Below are positions 1 through 13,129 of a stretch of DNA of 64,000 nt, piece after piece. Source of the stretch: Holacanthus passer (lineage: Eukaryota > Chordata > Actinopteri > Pomacanthidae); assembly GCA_025331565.1 (NCBI GenBank), contig JAFREQ010000024.1, forward strand, positions 2,755,501 through 2,819,500. Direction: 5' to 3'. Numbering within the stretch: position 1 is the first letter of the stretch; each line of letters begins with the position of its first letter. Under the pieces are notes generated by a model that worked only from the letters and a program-made list of their open reading frames with translations, made no database searches and was not told where the DNA came from. Both the position numbers and the translations under genes were made by a program.

Positions 1-780
1 AATCTTCCTTTTAACAAGCAGGGGAAAAAAAAAACCACAAGCTGGACGAGATTATTTTCATTTTGTCAAGTGCCACTTTAATCGTGTTTCAAATTTCATC
101 AGCTCCACTCGAGTTAACGTTGCCTTGTGAGTGTGACAAGTGGAATTATCTCGCTCTGTTTTTCACTTGTTTATATATAAATACACTGGTCTTATCAGCT
201 TACAACAGAGAAGAATGTGACATCTCTTAAGACGCTGCTCAAAACCTCAACACATATTCCCACAACTTTAGTCTTAGCACGAGACGGCACGAGTGAAGAC
301 ATTATTCATGGAGAGGTCATGTTGTAACTTCGGTGTGTACATATTAATATTCAGAGCAGATTCCAGCACAAACAAACCACAACATCCATTTTAGTCCACA
401 TCTGATCCTCCAGCTCTATTAAACAATAGAAAAATAATAGAAATAAATATAACAATAAAACAAAATGCCTAAAAATCCAGAAGTCAAACTAACATTTCCA
501 CAAGGTTTCTGAAGAGATCCATCCAATGCAAGAGTTAAATACATTTAGTGGCAACAGTAATTATCACATGAGGACTCACCCCAGAACAGAATCTGACAAT
601 TAAGCATCCAAAACAAAAAAAAATCACGTTTTTGTGTGTGATGAGGTTGAACTGATTGATGCCGACAGGAATCTGTGAATGCAAACAGTGGAGATGTTCA
701 GTGTGTGTTGCAGCTAATGTGTTTGTGCTTCATGCTGTATTTTGTGGCTCTGCCCTTCGCCACAATTAAGAGCTGAGGTC
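1..780. other. AT-rich intergenic sequence, no gene seen
   Basis: No open frame of note, no splice-flanked exon and no recognisable repeat family was found by eye. The stretch is AT-rich and precedes a GC-rich island. Confidence 0.5.
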
Positions 781-1200
781 AGCGGGCAGTTATGCGGTAT
801 GGTCGGCATGCCCGGCACTCGCGACACGTGACACGTCTCCGTGTGTCACCGGTTCAATCCGGAGCGGTCGGGCGAAGCCGAGGTCTCGACTCAGCGGTTC
901 AGACACTTTCACCCGGAGACAAGGACCCACCTGCGCTTGTCTGTCTCACGAGGACTCTGATTTCACACGCCGGCTCCTCTGCGCTCACACTCTCTCAGCC
1001 TGCCATGACCTGTTCACCCTGCACCTGTCCTCACCGGGACATCTCGCCCCAGTTCCCCCCGCATCATCTCACCTCGCCACCACCCACGCCGCCTCCCCCT
1101 CCGCAGGCCTGGACTCCATCACTGTCCTGTTGGAGCCAGCTGGAAATCCCCCAGCACAACCGGTTCTGGGCGCTCCCTCCCGGTCCACAGTGATAACCAT
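781..1200. other. GC- and CpG-rich island with an unassigned 133-aa open frame
   Basis: This stretch is much richer in G+C and CpG than its surroundings. It contains a perfect E-box (CACGTG, 825-830). A plus-strand open frame runs 792-1193. Its second half is a Pro/Ser-rich, low-complexity translation and I recognise no domain, so I do not call it a gene. A B-box-like GTTCAATCC (about 851-859) is present, but the flanks do not fold into a tRNA T-arm. It could be a CpG-island promoter or first exon of an unannotated gene, or an eroded repeat. Confidence 0.35.
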
Positions 1201-1852
1201 CATCCAACAGCTCAATCTGCACGAACGTGTCCTGCCAGACCAACTGTGGCCGTATTAAAACAGAAAAACAGGAGGTCAGAAGTGTTCAGAAGTACAGCTG
1301 GTACAGAAGTGAAGAATATAATTATAGCATTTAAAAGTTGAGTCTTGGTGTGAAATGGAAACCTTTCCTCTGAAGGCTGACCTTTTGAAAAACACTGAAT
1401 CTGGCTGCTACTGTTTGCCATCGCGGCCCAGAGCAGCTCTTTGCTCCCATTTCACATTCTGTCCTCAGACAAACAGACAAACTCTTTACTCCGATAGGTG
1501 AAGGAGCCGCAATCAATGAGACTCTGATGCTGCCGGATCAACTTCACACAAGAGGAAAGCTCAGGGTGTTTCGCCGTCTTGTAAACAGCTTTCGTTCGTG
1601 CGACCTGACAGTTGTGACGGAGCTTTATGTGGTTTGATGTGTAAGAGTCACAGAGTTTGAAGAATCAGAGGAAATAAAAATGACTGTTTTCATTTATGTC
1701 AGTAAAAACATGCTTTGTCCTTTTAAACATAGATTCTGCACAAACATAAAGAAGACTCTCACATATGGAAACACACATGATGATGATCAATACTTTGTCA
1801 ATACTTTGTTTTATATTGTTCATTTTTACTATTTAACTTGCTTCTATCTGTG

Positions 1853-1906
1853 AATTTACCCACTGAGGGACGAATAAAAGTTTATCTTATCTTATCTTAT
1901 CTTATC
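1853..1906 (+). repeat. Retroelement 3' tail followed by (TTATC)n
   Basis: A short tail of the form 'ACTGAGGGACGAATAAAAG' runs directly into four to five copies of TTATC. This arrangement is typical of the 3' ends of teleost non-LTR retroelements. The body of the element is not obvious upstream, so this looks like a 5'-truncated insertion. The family assignment is from memory. Confidence 0.5.
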
Positions 1907-4905
1907 AGAGATTGTAGCTGCAGGTGCTGCAAAGTGATCGATTGATTTTCACAAGATTATGTCGACAACTGCAATAATCGATTTCTTCACAATCTGACAG
2001 CAGAAAGACAAACTGACAAACAACCCTGAAAGAACTTTATAAAGTTGTTTTGGCCAATGTGTTAACAAGGAATTTGTATGTCCACATTCAAGACAGACAC
2101 ATGAGCATTTATTCAGACTCATTCGGGGATTTGGGGACCTGAGGAACGAGAGCTCCGGTTTGGTCTCTCAATCTGCTGAATGCTCAACTCTCTGGACAAA
2201 AACAGCCTAAAGGAGTCGAGAAAGTTTGACTAAGCTGCAGGTTTGATGATGATTCTCAGTGAAATTGTTAATATCTGATTGGACTGTTTATATAAAAACA
2301 TTTGTTTGATGCAGCTTTTAACTGGATCTTTTGCTGTTGTTTCACCTATCGACTTTTGGTCGGACGACGGACCGACCTGTGCAGCGCTGTATCATCCAAT
2401 AATCATCATCCACGCTTTCAAATACTCATGCAGTAGTTTATTTGACCTCTGGAGTGTTTATTCCTTTAATTCTCCCAGTCGTACCCAGATGACGCCAAAG
2501 AGCCGCACAGAGAAAGTCAGAATGTGAGTTCAGTATCTGTGGGCTAACAAGATAACTGCTGTGCGGCTTGTTGAAGCAGTAAAAGAGTGAGAAGATAATC
2601 CTGAACAAACACAGAAAACGACCCAAAATTCAAGGGTTTATGGGCGTAAGGAGACAGATGTTGGCGTCTGATATCCAGCCGTTCCTCGTGCTTGGAAAGC
2701 TGAGCGTAACGAGAATGAACCGAAGGAAAAGCCAAGATGAGGTGAAATTCCTCCTTTAGGGGCCAACGAGCACATTTCTCAACTCCTTAAAAGACGGAAA
2801 GTGAAAGAGTGCAGATGAGTCCGTGGCGCTCGGCTGAAGTTACGCTGCATTGAGATTGTTTTGACCTGCACATAACAAAGTGTAAATCATTCCTGATGAG
2901 AAGTTCAGCCCGTTACAGAAATACATGAAGTAATGAAGTTTGACTTTGTGCTAAACAAACAGCTCGCTGAAGGTTGGACCTCATCCACGGTGACTTTGGA
3001 TGGATTTTTGACTGACAATCGATGAGGCGCTGATTGTGTGTCATTGGATTTTCATTTATTGCGTTTATGGCCGCTCGGAGAACGGCGGCGTCCTGAGACC
3101 GAATTCATAGTTGAAGACGTCGAGCCTGGAGGTAATCAGACAGAGCTGATGAGACTCTGCGAGCTTAAAGAAATCAAATAACAATCAGGTGCTTGTATGT
3201 TATTATCTTCGCCATGTAAAACTGTTTCTTCTCGTCTTGACTGACTCACAATTCAACAAATCTGTCTCAGCTCCTCTTATGAATTATTACAGTCACAACC
3301 TTAAATTAAGTCTGATATTTTTTCGCGCTTATTTCTTGACTATATTGAGGTTATAGCTGCTCCTGTAAACTCATCATTTCCCTCTCAACTCTTTTTCTAA
3401 TCGCTGAGTGAAGATTAGAGGCCAGTTTCTGCTGCCGTCCTCGCAGGAGACAGAAAATTGTCTCTTTCAGTCTTCGGCCTCTCCTGAGCTGCGGCGGCGA
3501 GGCCTTATTACTCTGCAGGTCAGAAGTTAATTGTTTATGTGACTCGCATGTCAGCTGGAAATATGTCATCTGCATCCCTGAGAGAGGAATAAAAAGCTCG
3601 TGTCGACTGCGGAGTGTGAAGATGGCAAGAAGTAAGTGAAACAAATCATAATTGGATCCTGATAACAAACTCGGTCTTTGGTGCTCGTTGCAATAGTGTC
3701 AGAGATTAACCCGCAGATCACAGTAATCGCCAGCGAGAGGGAGCGGCCTTGTTTCATCCCGCCATGGATGAGCTTTATAAATAAACTAAACTCAAACCAC
3801 AGAGTCTGAGCAACTGGTCATCTCTTTATCTTTGCATGTTTAGTGATGACGTCAGCATTTTTTTTAAACAGGAGAAAATAAGAAGTTAATTTAACGCGCT
3901 CCAACATTTCACCACATTTCTCTGAAAGCAGCAGAGTTGTAATGAGTCTGTGCTTGAGGATGATTTTTGTGCTAAAGGAGAATTAAAGGTCAAATTTAAT
4001 GATGAGCAAAATCACCAAACAGCAGCCTACTCTTCTTTAAAGGAAACACACATCCCTGCTTGTTCGATGAGAGGATGAATACAACTCTCTCATCTGTGTG
4101 TGTAATACGACGCCATGGACACCTTTGTGACGTACTTTAAAACAAGTCAACATTCATTTTTGATTTCACAGGATGCAAAGTCCTGCACGAAGGTCCTGTG
4201 TTTGTCTGATCCAACCTGTGTGGACTTTCTTACTCTTTATACTCCATCACCTCACCTGACATTGAGACATTCATGGGACGGATTTGTGTATCACCTTCAC
4301 ACCAAATTGGATTTAAAGTGGTGTTATTTGGACGCAGATTGAGGATTGAGAGACTGAACGTTTTCTCAGATGACTGTGCATCATTCATTTTGGACGTCAC
4401 ATGCAGATGTTGAATTTTCCACATCGAGGCCTCCTTGTTTCATGCCGTCCACCATCTTGAAGCCTTCAGAGCTGCGTCTTGTTAAACTTCAGGATTTCCC
4501 ACATGGCTCCGTTTCTGCTAACTTCACCTCTCTCAGCCGCCCACCTGCCGGTGCTGACGCCGGCAGCTTTCAGGCCGACCCGCCCATGGCTCACGCTGAT
4601 GCTCAATTAGTCCTGGAGCAGCGGCGCTCCCATCGAGCTAATGATTCAGAGCAAACCCGCTTCACTATCCCCTCCCTCTCTCTTTCTTTCTCTCACTCCT
4701 CCGCTCGCTCGGAGACATTTCTTATTCCCCTCCAACTCATTTTTTCTTTAAATTGCATGTCTCAAAATGGCGGCGTCTCAGGATCATTACTGTCGGGGTG
4801 AGATTGAAGAGATGACAGTTTTGAGGAATGTAGATTTCTCTGTGCAGGCGCTAACATGTTTAGTCTTTGTCACCCTAAATGAGGCTGGGGTTGTGTGGCG
4901 CATGT
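1907..4905. other. Intergenic sequence, no supported gene
   Basis: Several open frames of 60-140 codons occur on both strands (for example 3351-3668 minus and 4370-4801 plus). None shows a recognisable domain, and composition matches the surrounding DNA. I see no exon/intron pattern. Confidence 0.5.
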
Positions 4906-4907
4906 GT

Positions 4908-4910
<3 letters not shown>

Positions 4911-4946
<36 letters not shown>
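4911..4946. repeat. (TG)n microsatellite
   Basis: About 18 uninterrupted TG units. It gives false Cys-Val and Thr-His repeat frames on the two strands. Confidence 0.98.
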
Positions 4947-4949
<3 letters not shown>

Positions 4950-5769
4950 AGAAAATGGAAGCCAGGAGGGCGACCACAGGATTGATCTCGAAACCTCACC
5001 TCATTGATTTCTCTCTTTGCCACCCATTTGTTTTCTTGTTCGATGAATCAACAGACATGCATCATATGAGTCATGTCGCCGTCACATGGGGAGGAGGCGT
5101 CGGCTAAATGAGTGTGTGATCATCGCTTCTGGTTTGTGTTGAACACACAGTAGGCCTCTTTGTGCTTCATGACTGCGTGAGCTTTGTCAGTTTGTAAAAT
5201 GTGAGGTTTTCACGGTAACACAAGTTGTACATGTGGAAAATGTTGAGAAGAAACGTGTTGTTTTTTGTCACAAGTGGGACACGAACCTCAATAAACCCAC
5301 AGTGAACTCCTTTTCATTCACAAGTTAAAGGTTCACTAATCAGTATTTTTCATGTTAACAATCAGTGAAATAATTGACAGACGTTTGCTAAAATCTTTGG
5401 CTGTGATAATTTAACGAGTCACTGATACTTGACCTGTGAGCATCATTTTCTCTGCCCTTGTGGCCAAAATCAATTAATGCAGCTTTAATTATCATCGAGT
5501 TTAATCAATGACTCTCAGATTGTGTTTTCATGCACCTTATTGTTTGTTTTTTTACACCATTGCAAAAATGTTCTGTTCACCATTACTGACATTAAAAACC
5601 TCTGGCCAGAATAGTGACTAATTTGGAAAGTGAATAGCTTTTAGGAGAGGTTTGTTATTATGTCGGAGTGTCCTCCCAAGAACAACGACAGCTTCTTTCT
5701 TTATGTTCACGTGACAAAACCCTCTGGGAATGATGACGGGAGCAAAGGAGGAAGTCATGTAAAGTTGTT

Positions 5770-5789
5770 ATGGACGGATGGATGGATGG

Positions 5790-5825
<36 letters not shown>

Positions 5826-5864
5826 ATGGATGGATGGATGGATGGATGGATGGATGGACGGATG
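5770..5864. repeat. (TGGA)n tetranucleotide microsatellite
   Basis: About 23 tetranucleotide units, interrupted three times by a G-to-C change (GGAC). In translation it gives an artefactual Met-Asp-Gly-Trp repeat. Confidence 0.97.
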
Positions 5865-7522
5865 AACAAAACATCAGACTTTAGGAGAGCAAAAGTTCAT
5901 TTCCTGTTTCCAACAACACCCAAAATGTGTTCATGTAACAATGACGCAGCTCCCATAACCTGGTCAGAACAGTCGTTTTAACCCGAACAACATCTTTGCT
6001 TTTAATCCATGAAGCGTAGGACAGGTGATGGAGAGTGGTTTTCATACAACAGGACGACCGAGTAAAAGGTTTGGTTTGAGGTTCACTCAAACTGACGCCA
6101 GCATTTGTTTCCTGTTTTTCTTCTCACCAAGGTTTGCTGAGTATTTTGCCATTGAGACATTGAAACAGTAAAAATATGATCTGGTGTCAGTTAATTCTGG
6201 AAAAACTGACAATTATGATTAAACAAGAAATCAACAAGTCATCGCTGGTCAACATTTGTAGCTGCCTCACAATAAAGGTCATTGACTGGTGAGAAGCTTT
6301 TATGAGCAGCAGCAGGAAATCAGCAATAATATAACCTAATAATTAAAGTCCAGTTATGCAGTGAGACAGGATCAGAAAACGATGACACCAAGCTGTTGGA
6401 CTAACACGAAGATCAGGGATGTCGGAGTGGATCTGCCGAGGACGGCGTGGTCATCTCCTGCTGTGGAAATGCATCTGATAATCGCTCCACACGCCATCGC
6501 ATTGTTGAAATTTATTACAGTCATGATTAAAGATTCGACTCATGTCTGCAACAACAAGGCCAGTTGAAAGGAGTCATTTGTGTTTGTTGAAATCCAAATT
6601 CACATATTAAAAGTCCTGAAATTGTCTCTTAAATAGGCCAGTAAACTTGCTAAAAATCCCTCCTTTCATATTGTCAGTTGACAAGTTTTGCCTTTTTGTT
6701 TTCTTCTGCTGTGCCATGTTCAATGTCTCCAACACATGAGAAAACTTCAGTCTTTCTTTCAAACTCAGCGCCGACTGAACGATGTCACGTTGCACGTTGT
6801 TCCAGACTCTAAAAAACAATAAATCATATTCAGCGTGCGTCACAGCATCTCACCGGAAAAGCTGTATAAACTAGCGTGTCCACCCAGATGTCACGTTTCC
6901 ATCACTGTCGATCGGAGCTGGAGCCGATAAAAACCTGCGTCGACTGCAGAGTCATTTGATTTTAGTCATTACTCTTTCACACTGAAGACAAATCCAGATG
7001 TTGGTGGGTGTTCACTGGTTGTTGTTGGTGACTGTCAGGACTGCTAGGACTCAATCTACCTGAACACCAAAGTTGGTGCAAGTTCCTGTAAATTTATTGC
7101 CGACAAAAAGTTTCTTTGATTCTGACAAACCGCCGTCGTCAAATCAAGGTGAGCCATCGAGCAGACAGTAAACACTGAAGGGAAATGAGGCGTATTCATC
7201 ACTCTGCCGCCACACAATCATCCCATTTCACTCCGGTTTTCATCGGTTCCAGTTTCTCATCAGTTTGCCTCATTAATTCAAATGATGTGACACAACAAAA
7301 CCGTGTTGTGGCAATCAGAAGGTTAGTTAATCCGGCTAATTAGCCTCCGAGTGGTCCTGGACCGACTGCCGCCTTTGAACAGGCGTCTCATCCCTCCCAT
7401 TTGTACTGTAAACAACTAGATGAAGATAAAAAGCGTCAAGCACTTTATGAGCTCAACAGCGCTGTGTTTTCTCCTCACAGGGTGGAGGTCAGAAATGATG
7501 CAATATCCCAAAAACACAAAGG

Positions 7523-7523
<1 letters not shown>
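5865..7523. other. Intergenic sequence, no supported gene
   Basis: AT-rich with scattered short open frames. The stretch 6360-6570 is less AT-biased and lacks simple repeats, so it could be a conserved non-coding element, but nothing in a single sequence proves this. Confidence 0.4.

Positions 7524-7573
<50 letters not shown>
7524..7573. repeat. (TG)n microsatellite
   Basis: About 25 TG units without interruption. Confidence 0.98.
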
Positions 7574-7574
<1 letters not shown>

Positions 7575-8879
7575 ACCGAACAGCTCAAGCTCCAGTATAC
7601 TGTTGATTTTCTGCAGCGTCCTGTAGGTGAACAGCCCATAACTCTTCCAGACAGTCACTTTAGTAAATTAAACAGTTGTCCAGTTGGCCGCAGCTCGTCG
7701 GGTCCAGCATTGTGTACCGGCCGCCCCCAGACTCTCATCCAAACAATGTTAAACCGCAGCCATTAATTCCTCAAACACACTGGACGTCTCATTTGGAAGA
7801 TGCAGGTTTGAGCTGGTCGTGAAGCAGATTCGTAGCTACATACTGACACCGTGTGGCCACGGCTGGTGGTGCAGCAGGTCGACATGATGAGCTTTATTCA
7901 CACACAAATCCTCATTTCTAGCTTCTCCTGTGAGATCAGTGCGAAGGACGAGCTTTAATAGAGTCTTATTACTCACTTTTAACACAATAGTTGATCCAGT
8001 CTGGCACAAAGCTTTTCTTTGAAATCAGGAAATGCTGTCTCATTTGTTTGATTCCCTGAAGCTTGTTTAGTCATCTTGAATTATGATGGGATCACATTGT
8101 ATGAATGACGCACATGAACAACTTTGCAAAAGTCATGTCTGACATGATATATTCAGTCAATTCAAGTCAATAACTTAGAAACAACAAACGTATAAAACAA
8201 AAAACAGAACGCAATAATTCTCAAACAAGCTTTCCTGCAACAGTTTTACAAAGTGTTTCCTGAGCCCAGGTATTAATCTCCTTTATCCAATCATGTGTTC
8301 ACAAAGTGTTGAACCTCTGTCCATCCTCGCTTGTGAACGACTGAGTCTTTCCAGGATGAACCTTTCAGACCCAATCATGATCCTATCACCTGTTACCAAT
8401 GAACCTGTTTACCTGTGGAAGGATCCAAACAGGTGTTTTTCAATCAGTCCACAACTTTCACAGTCTTTTGTTGCTCCTGTCCAACTAGTTTGAAACATGT
8501 TGCTGCCATCAAATTCAGAAGAAGCAGATATTTACAGAAATCAATGAAGCTGATGAGGTCAAAGGTTAAATATAGTGCCTTTGTGCTGTTTTCAATTGAG
8601 TAGATGTCAAAAAGAAAATGATTGCATTTTGTTTTATTTATGATGATATTTATGAGGGTTGTAAGATGTACAGTTAAATTTGTAAATGTACATCTTGGAC
8701 AATATGTATTTAAAAGTAAACGGAAACTGATCGAGTTGTGACCACACGATTCCAGCCGGTGACCTTTGTTGTGACCTGAGACTTAACTTCACAACCTCCA
8801 CCAGAATCAGCACAGACAGAGCTGTTATCATACTTTAGTATCAAAGTGTGGATATCTGTTGTTATGAATCCTTACATTT

Positions 8880-9440
8880 TCTAAAAGCTCCCCACACCGA
8901 GCAGAAAGAATGACAGATTTAAGGCCACGCTGTCTGTAACAAACACAGTAACTGTAACAGCCCCCCAAAAAAGAGGAGCTCCTTCTGTGAGATCAGATAA
9001 ATGAACTACACACACAGTGGCCATCGGACCTGCAGGTTCTCACAAATACTCAATAATGCCTGAGACGCTCCTGGAGATTATTCAGGGCTCCAAATTGGAT
9101 TAGCAGAGATGCTTCTGCCAGCAATTAGTCTGAGGGAATAGATGAGCTGAAGGAATCACAAAGCTATTAATTAAAGCTGGGGGGGTGGATGTGCCACTGA
9201 GTTCATACTGTAGCGATGAAGACGAGCCGCTGTGGGAGAAGAGGTGTCAAGAAAAGTAGCCCATCAGAGGAAAAGGCCTTGAGAGGAGCGAGGAAATCAA
9301 TATCGCCCTGAGCTGTGCTTTTAGTACCCTTGATGGCGGACTCGGAGGCGAGCTCGCTTGCGGGAGACTCTCGGGGAACTTTGCAAAAGTTTGTAAAGTG
9401 TGCGGTTGACATGTTTTCTCACACAGCGGCCTCATTAGAA
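8880..9440. other. Candidate conserved non-coding element
   Basis: A complex, repeat-free stretch with AT-rich homeodomain-like cores (the AATTAG at 9124-9129 and TAATTAA near 9170). It lacks splice-flanked open frames. Its texture resembles vertebrate developmental enhancers. This is pattern-based inference only, since conservation cannot be judged from one sequence. Confidence 0.25.
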
Positions 9441-9690
9441 ATTTAATTCAAGAGCTCTGTAAGCCAAGCAGGCAACATGAAAGGCGCCCGTCGTGGGGAT
9501 AGGGCAACACCGCGGGCTCCAAGAAATTGTCTCATCAGTCCACGAATGCAGCTCCCGAGCGATCCCCGCAGTCGAGTGCACTCAAGTTGAATGCGAACCG
9601 CCTGCGAGTGTTGGACATACCTCTTTAAATGCAAATGCTGGGTTACATAACTTTGTTGCATGAGGCTAAGTGATGTGGTCAAATGACTCT
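9420..9690. promoter_or_regulatory. Candidate enhancer with POU octamer
   Basis: Contains a perfect octamer ATGCAAAT at 9629-9636, the site of POU-domain (Oct) factors. It sits in a low-repeat sequence unlike the AT-rich flanks. A 25-30 bp segment at 9469-9496 is repeated imperfectly at 9958-9985. The regulatory role is inferred. Confidence 0.25.
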
Positions 9691-10591
9691 TCCTTTCTGG
9701 AAATACTCGACATGAAAGAGAGTTTGTGCATGAGAATTATTCCTGCAGAAGCTTGACATCTGCACATGTTCAGTTATTCATTTTTATCGTTATTTACTGT
9801 CTCAGAATTCCTTTTCGCATTTGTGATATTTCTCTTTTTTTCAACTGTTGCAAAATGCTTGCCAGCGTTTATGTTTTTCATGAAAGACAAAATTCCACGT
9901 GTTAATACAAAACTTAATGCTGTGTTGTTTCTTGGCTTTATGTGAGAACTCTGAGTCAAACAGGCGACATGAAAGGCACCTGTCAGAGGAACAAAGGGAG
10001 ATTTGGGTGTTTTCATCTGTGCATTAAAGCCTCACACCACAATCGACGTGCATTTAAAGCAGCAAAGCAAACAGGACTTCTCTCACTCCAAACTATACTA
10101 ACAGGGATTAAATGTGCCAGTCACATTTTCCTTTGAGCTTAAGTAGAGTGAGATCTCGCTGTCGCTCTTATGTACAGTTTGATTCTCTCTGCAGACGACG
10201 CTGCAGGCGAAGCACCTTCACTTACTCTACGCTCACTTTCAGTCAGCAAATGAACTGATCCCGTTTGTGACCCTGAGATGATTCAGTTTTAAATTCATAA
10301 ATGACTGTATTCATAAACAGAAGAGCACATTCAGGAGCACATTAACTTCTTTACTCACTCTCAGCTCTGGAATCAGCTGCTCACACTGTCATTTTTTTTT
10401 TCTCAAGGATAATTTATCACTCAGGGTTTTTTATTAATTGTAACATAGAAGAAGCAGTTTGATGTTGGTGGGAAAACAGAAATGGGCAAACTGTCAAAAA
10501 TCTACCTTTCTTCTCAGTTGGAAAGTGAAATGAAAATATATCTTCAGAAAAATGCATCTTCAGCTGGAACCAGTCGCTGTGTTTTACCTCA

Positions 10592-10640
10592 ATAGTATTT
10601 ATTATTATTATATTATTAGTATAGTATATTATTATTATTT
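10592..10640. repeat. (ATT)n-rich tract
   Basis: Imperfect ATT/TATTAT trinucleotide runs. Confidence 0.85.
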
Positions 10641-11239
10641 ATCAAAGAGTTCCTGATTTAAATCATTATTTAAATGCAGTAAGTCATTTCTGCCACCAGG
10701 GGTCTCTCAAGCAAAACATTGAAAACAAAAGAAAAATAATGATGTTGTGATGAAGTAGCGTGGGATCATGGGAGCCTTCATTGTTGAATGATGAAAATCT
10801 ATCTGACGTAACTCAGGCAGAAAAGTTGTGTATTAAAGTTTTAGTCACATGTTCCTTCCTCAGTCTCTGACGAGTCATCGTGTGTTTCCTGCGTCGTCAC
10901 TGAAAGGCGACCAAATGAAACCTTGACTAAAATGATCTATTTCTTTGGGTTGGAACATTGTTGGAAACTTTTGAGATGATGCACACAACTCAATAACATA
11001 TATAACATTGGTCAAGTCATTTTTAGACATTTTGATTTGGAAATGTTGAATATTATACATTTAGAATTTTATTTTGTTGAAGTTCCTGTGCAGCAGAATC
11101 AGAAGACGTTTCCCGGCACAGAGCTTCACTGGAGGAGGTTTAGTGCGATAAACACAACACATTTGTTCTTATATTCTTACATATCTCTCATCAGTCGGAG
11201 ATCTATTCTCAGGATCAGCAGGCGCCGTTTGTGGACTCT

Positions 11240-12400
11240 CTGCTTGTCATCTTGCAGGGTTCACATCAAATCAGCCCCCCGGGGTCTCGGCCTGTTCCCC
11301 GCCGTTCCCGGGGCACATTTTCCGCCGTGTAGCACTTTACATCCTCGGCTGCCGGACGCCCCCGGAGTTTTCCAGTCACTCAACTCTTCTGCTTCCCAGC
11401 TGGTTGTTCACCATGGTCCCTCATCAGTCCCAGACATCGCCGGTCAGGGTTTGTCTTTTCTGTCTGCCGGCTTATTTGTGTCTGCGGCAGATTCTCTTCA
11501 GCGTCTGCCAGCTCGTCTGCGTCTCAGTCAGCTGACCTTCTGATGTCTCTCCATCCCGCCCTCCTCCTCCTCCAGCCCCGCTAATCTGCAAGCTCCCAGA
11601 AGTCCAGGTCCCTTCAAGTGCAGCGTCCCTGTTACTGACACTGAATTTGTCTCCGTGTCTGAGTCTTAGTCTGGACAAGTCTCTTTGCATGAACCCGAAC
11701 ATGAACCTGTCTCTCATATCTGTCTCTGTATGAAACTCAGCCTGAACTCGTCTCTGAGTCTGAAACTGTCTTCTTCTCTGAGCCTGAATTTCTGACCCTG
11801 AAATTGTCTTTTTGAACTTGAGCTAGAGTCTGAATCAGATTTTCCTGTTTCTCTTTCTCCTCTAGAGCCGGCATCTGTTCATCTTTCCACTCCTGAGCTC
11901 CAGTTTGTTTCTTCTGTTTCTCTGTCAGACTCTATTTGCTCTCTGTCTGAGTGAGTTTCCTTCAGCTCTCTGCCCCTGTCAGATCTCGTATTTTCAGCCT
12001 GTGGTCAGCAGCCATCAACCCTGTGGGGATGTCAGACTGCGTCCCCAGAGGTTGCAGCCTTGAAGGACAGACTTTCATCCTCAGGCTCACAGTGTGTCCG
12101 TCCTGCTTCCTTCCCTTCCTGAGAGATCACCTGATCCAATCAGCGGCCGACCCAGGTTTGTCCCAACAATCAGCCCGGCGTTTATATAAAGAGGCTGGTT
12201 TTCGGTCTGGGCCACATTGATTCGAGCGCTGTAGCCTTCCGGTCATTCCTGTCACCTGTTACCTGTTTGTAACCCTCCTTAAACACTCTGCTGTCTGATC
12301 ACCTGCCGTCCTGCCTCGACCCCCTGTTGGAACTGTTTGCCTGATTTGCCTGCAGCCAAGTCTGTTTTTGACTTCATTGTTAATCAGATTATTCACACAA
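11240..12400 (+). mobile_element. Probable LTR-retroelement remnant
   Basis: From about 11,560 to 11,950 there is a degenerate cadence of 'CTCTGAGTCTGAA'-like units. It is followed at 12,120-12,400 by LTR-promoter-like sequence: a TATA box (TTTATATAAAG at 12,181-12,191), then a GC-rich start region and a C/T-rich run with 'GCCTGATTTGCCTGCAG'. I recall similar architecture in teleost LTR elements, but no reverse transcriptase, integrase or paired LTR is visible. Frames here (11,037-11,543 plus, 11,472-11,717 minus) match no protein I know. It could also be a compound repeat of another class. Confidence 0.35.
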
Positions 12401-13129
12401 CACCTAGTTTTACTTTTACCCGGAATCAGATAAAGTAGAGGATGCGATGACCTTTATCATGCATGAAAATGGTTTATTTGTAATCTTTTGCATGACGGAA
12501 AAAAGATGGATAAGAATAAACCTTTGGCTTGATTTTCCCTCAGAACCTAAAAATGATAAAAACACCTTAAGACATCTGGCAAAATTCGGTCTGAAAGCAA
12601 CGTCTCTATTCTATTTTGTGCTTGTTCTGAGGCACTGAGACCATGAGGTGACTGTGTTTGGGGTCAACATCGGGCGTCCCAGCCAGGGTCGATGGCTGCT
12701 TGTGGACTTAATGGATTTCTCCTCTTGATTCACAGCCATCTTGACACAAGCCAGGTAGGATTTACAAAATAAAAGGATAACTGAGCTGCTGAGAGCTATC
12801 GAGCGCTGATGAGCAGCTGCCAAGTCGCTGGCTTCGCATCACGCAGCTTGTGTTGGCTGCCAGTTTTGGCAATGTGCTCTGGTTTTTTTTTTTTTCCCTC
12901 CAATGCTGTTAAGATGACAATGTGTGTGATGGATGGATGTATTGAGGTTACAGCAATGTTATCAGTTTGTTGGTGCCAGTATTGGTCGGGCGGTTCGACG
13001 CAGATGTCGGCCAGATACTGGAGCGGGTAAAGATCTGATTATACTCAACCAGTGTCGAGAGCATCAGTAAAACCCTGCAGAGAATCACGTTTTTAGGATC
13101 CGATTACCTGACTCATAGACGTCCAGGTT

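Noticed and set aside
851..870. tRNA gene suggested by a B-box-like GTTCAATCC.
   Set aside because: No matching T-arm stem, acceptor stem or A box at the right distance.
5660..5981. Met-Asp-Gly-Trp repeat protein.
   Set aside because: Direct translation of a TGGA microsatellite.
7401..7766. Cys-Val repeat frames, also at 4.8-5.1 kb and 23.5-24.0 kb.
   Set aside because: Translations of TG/CA microsatellites.
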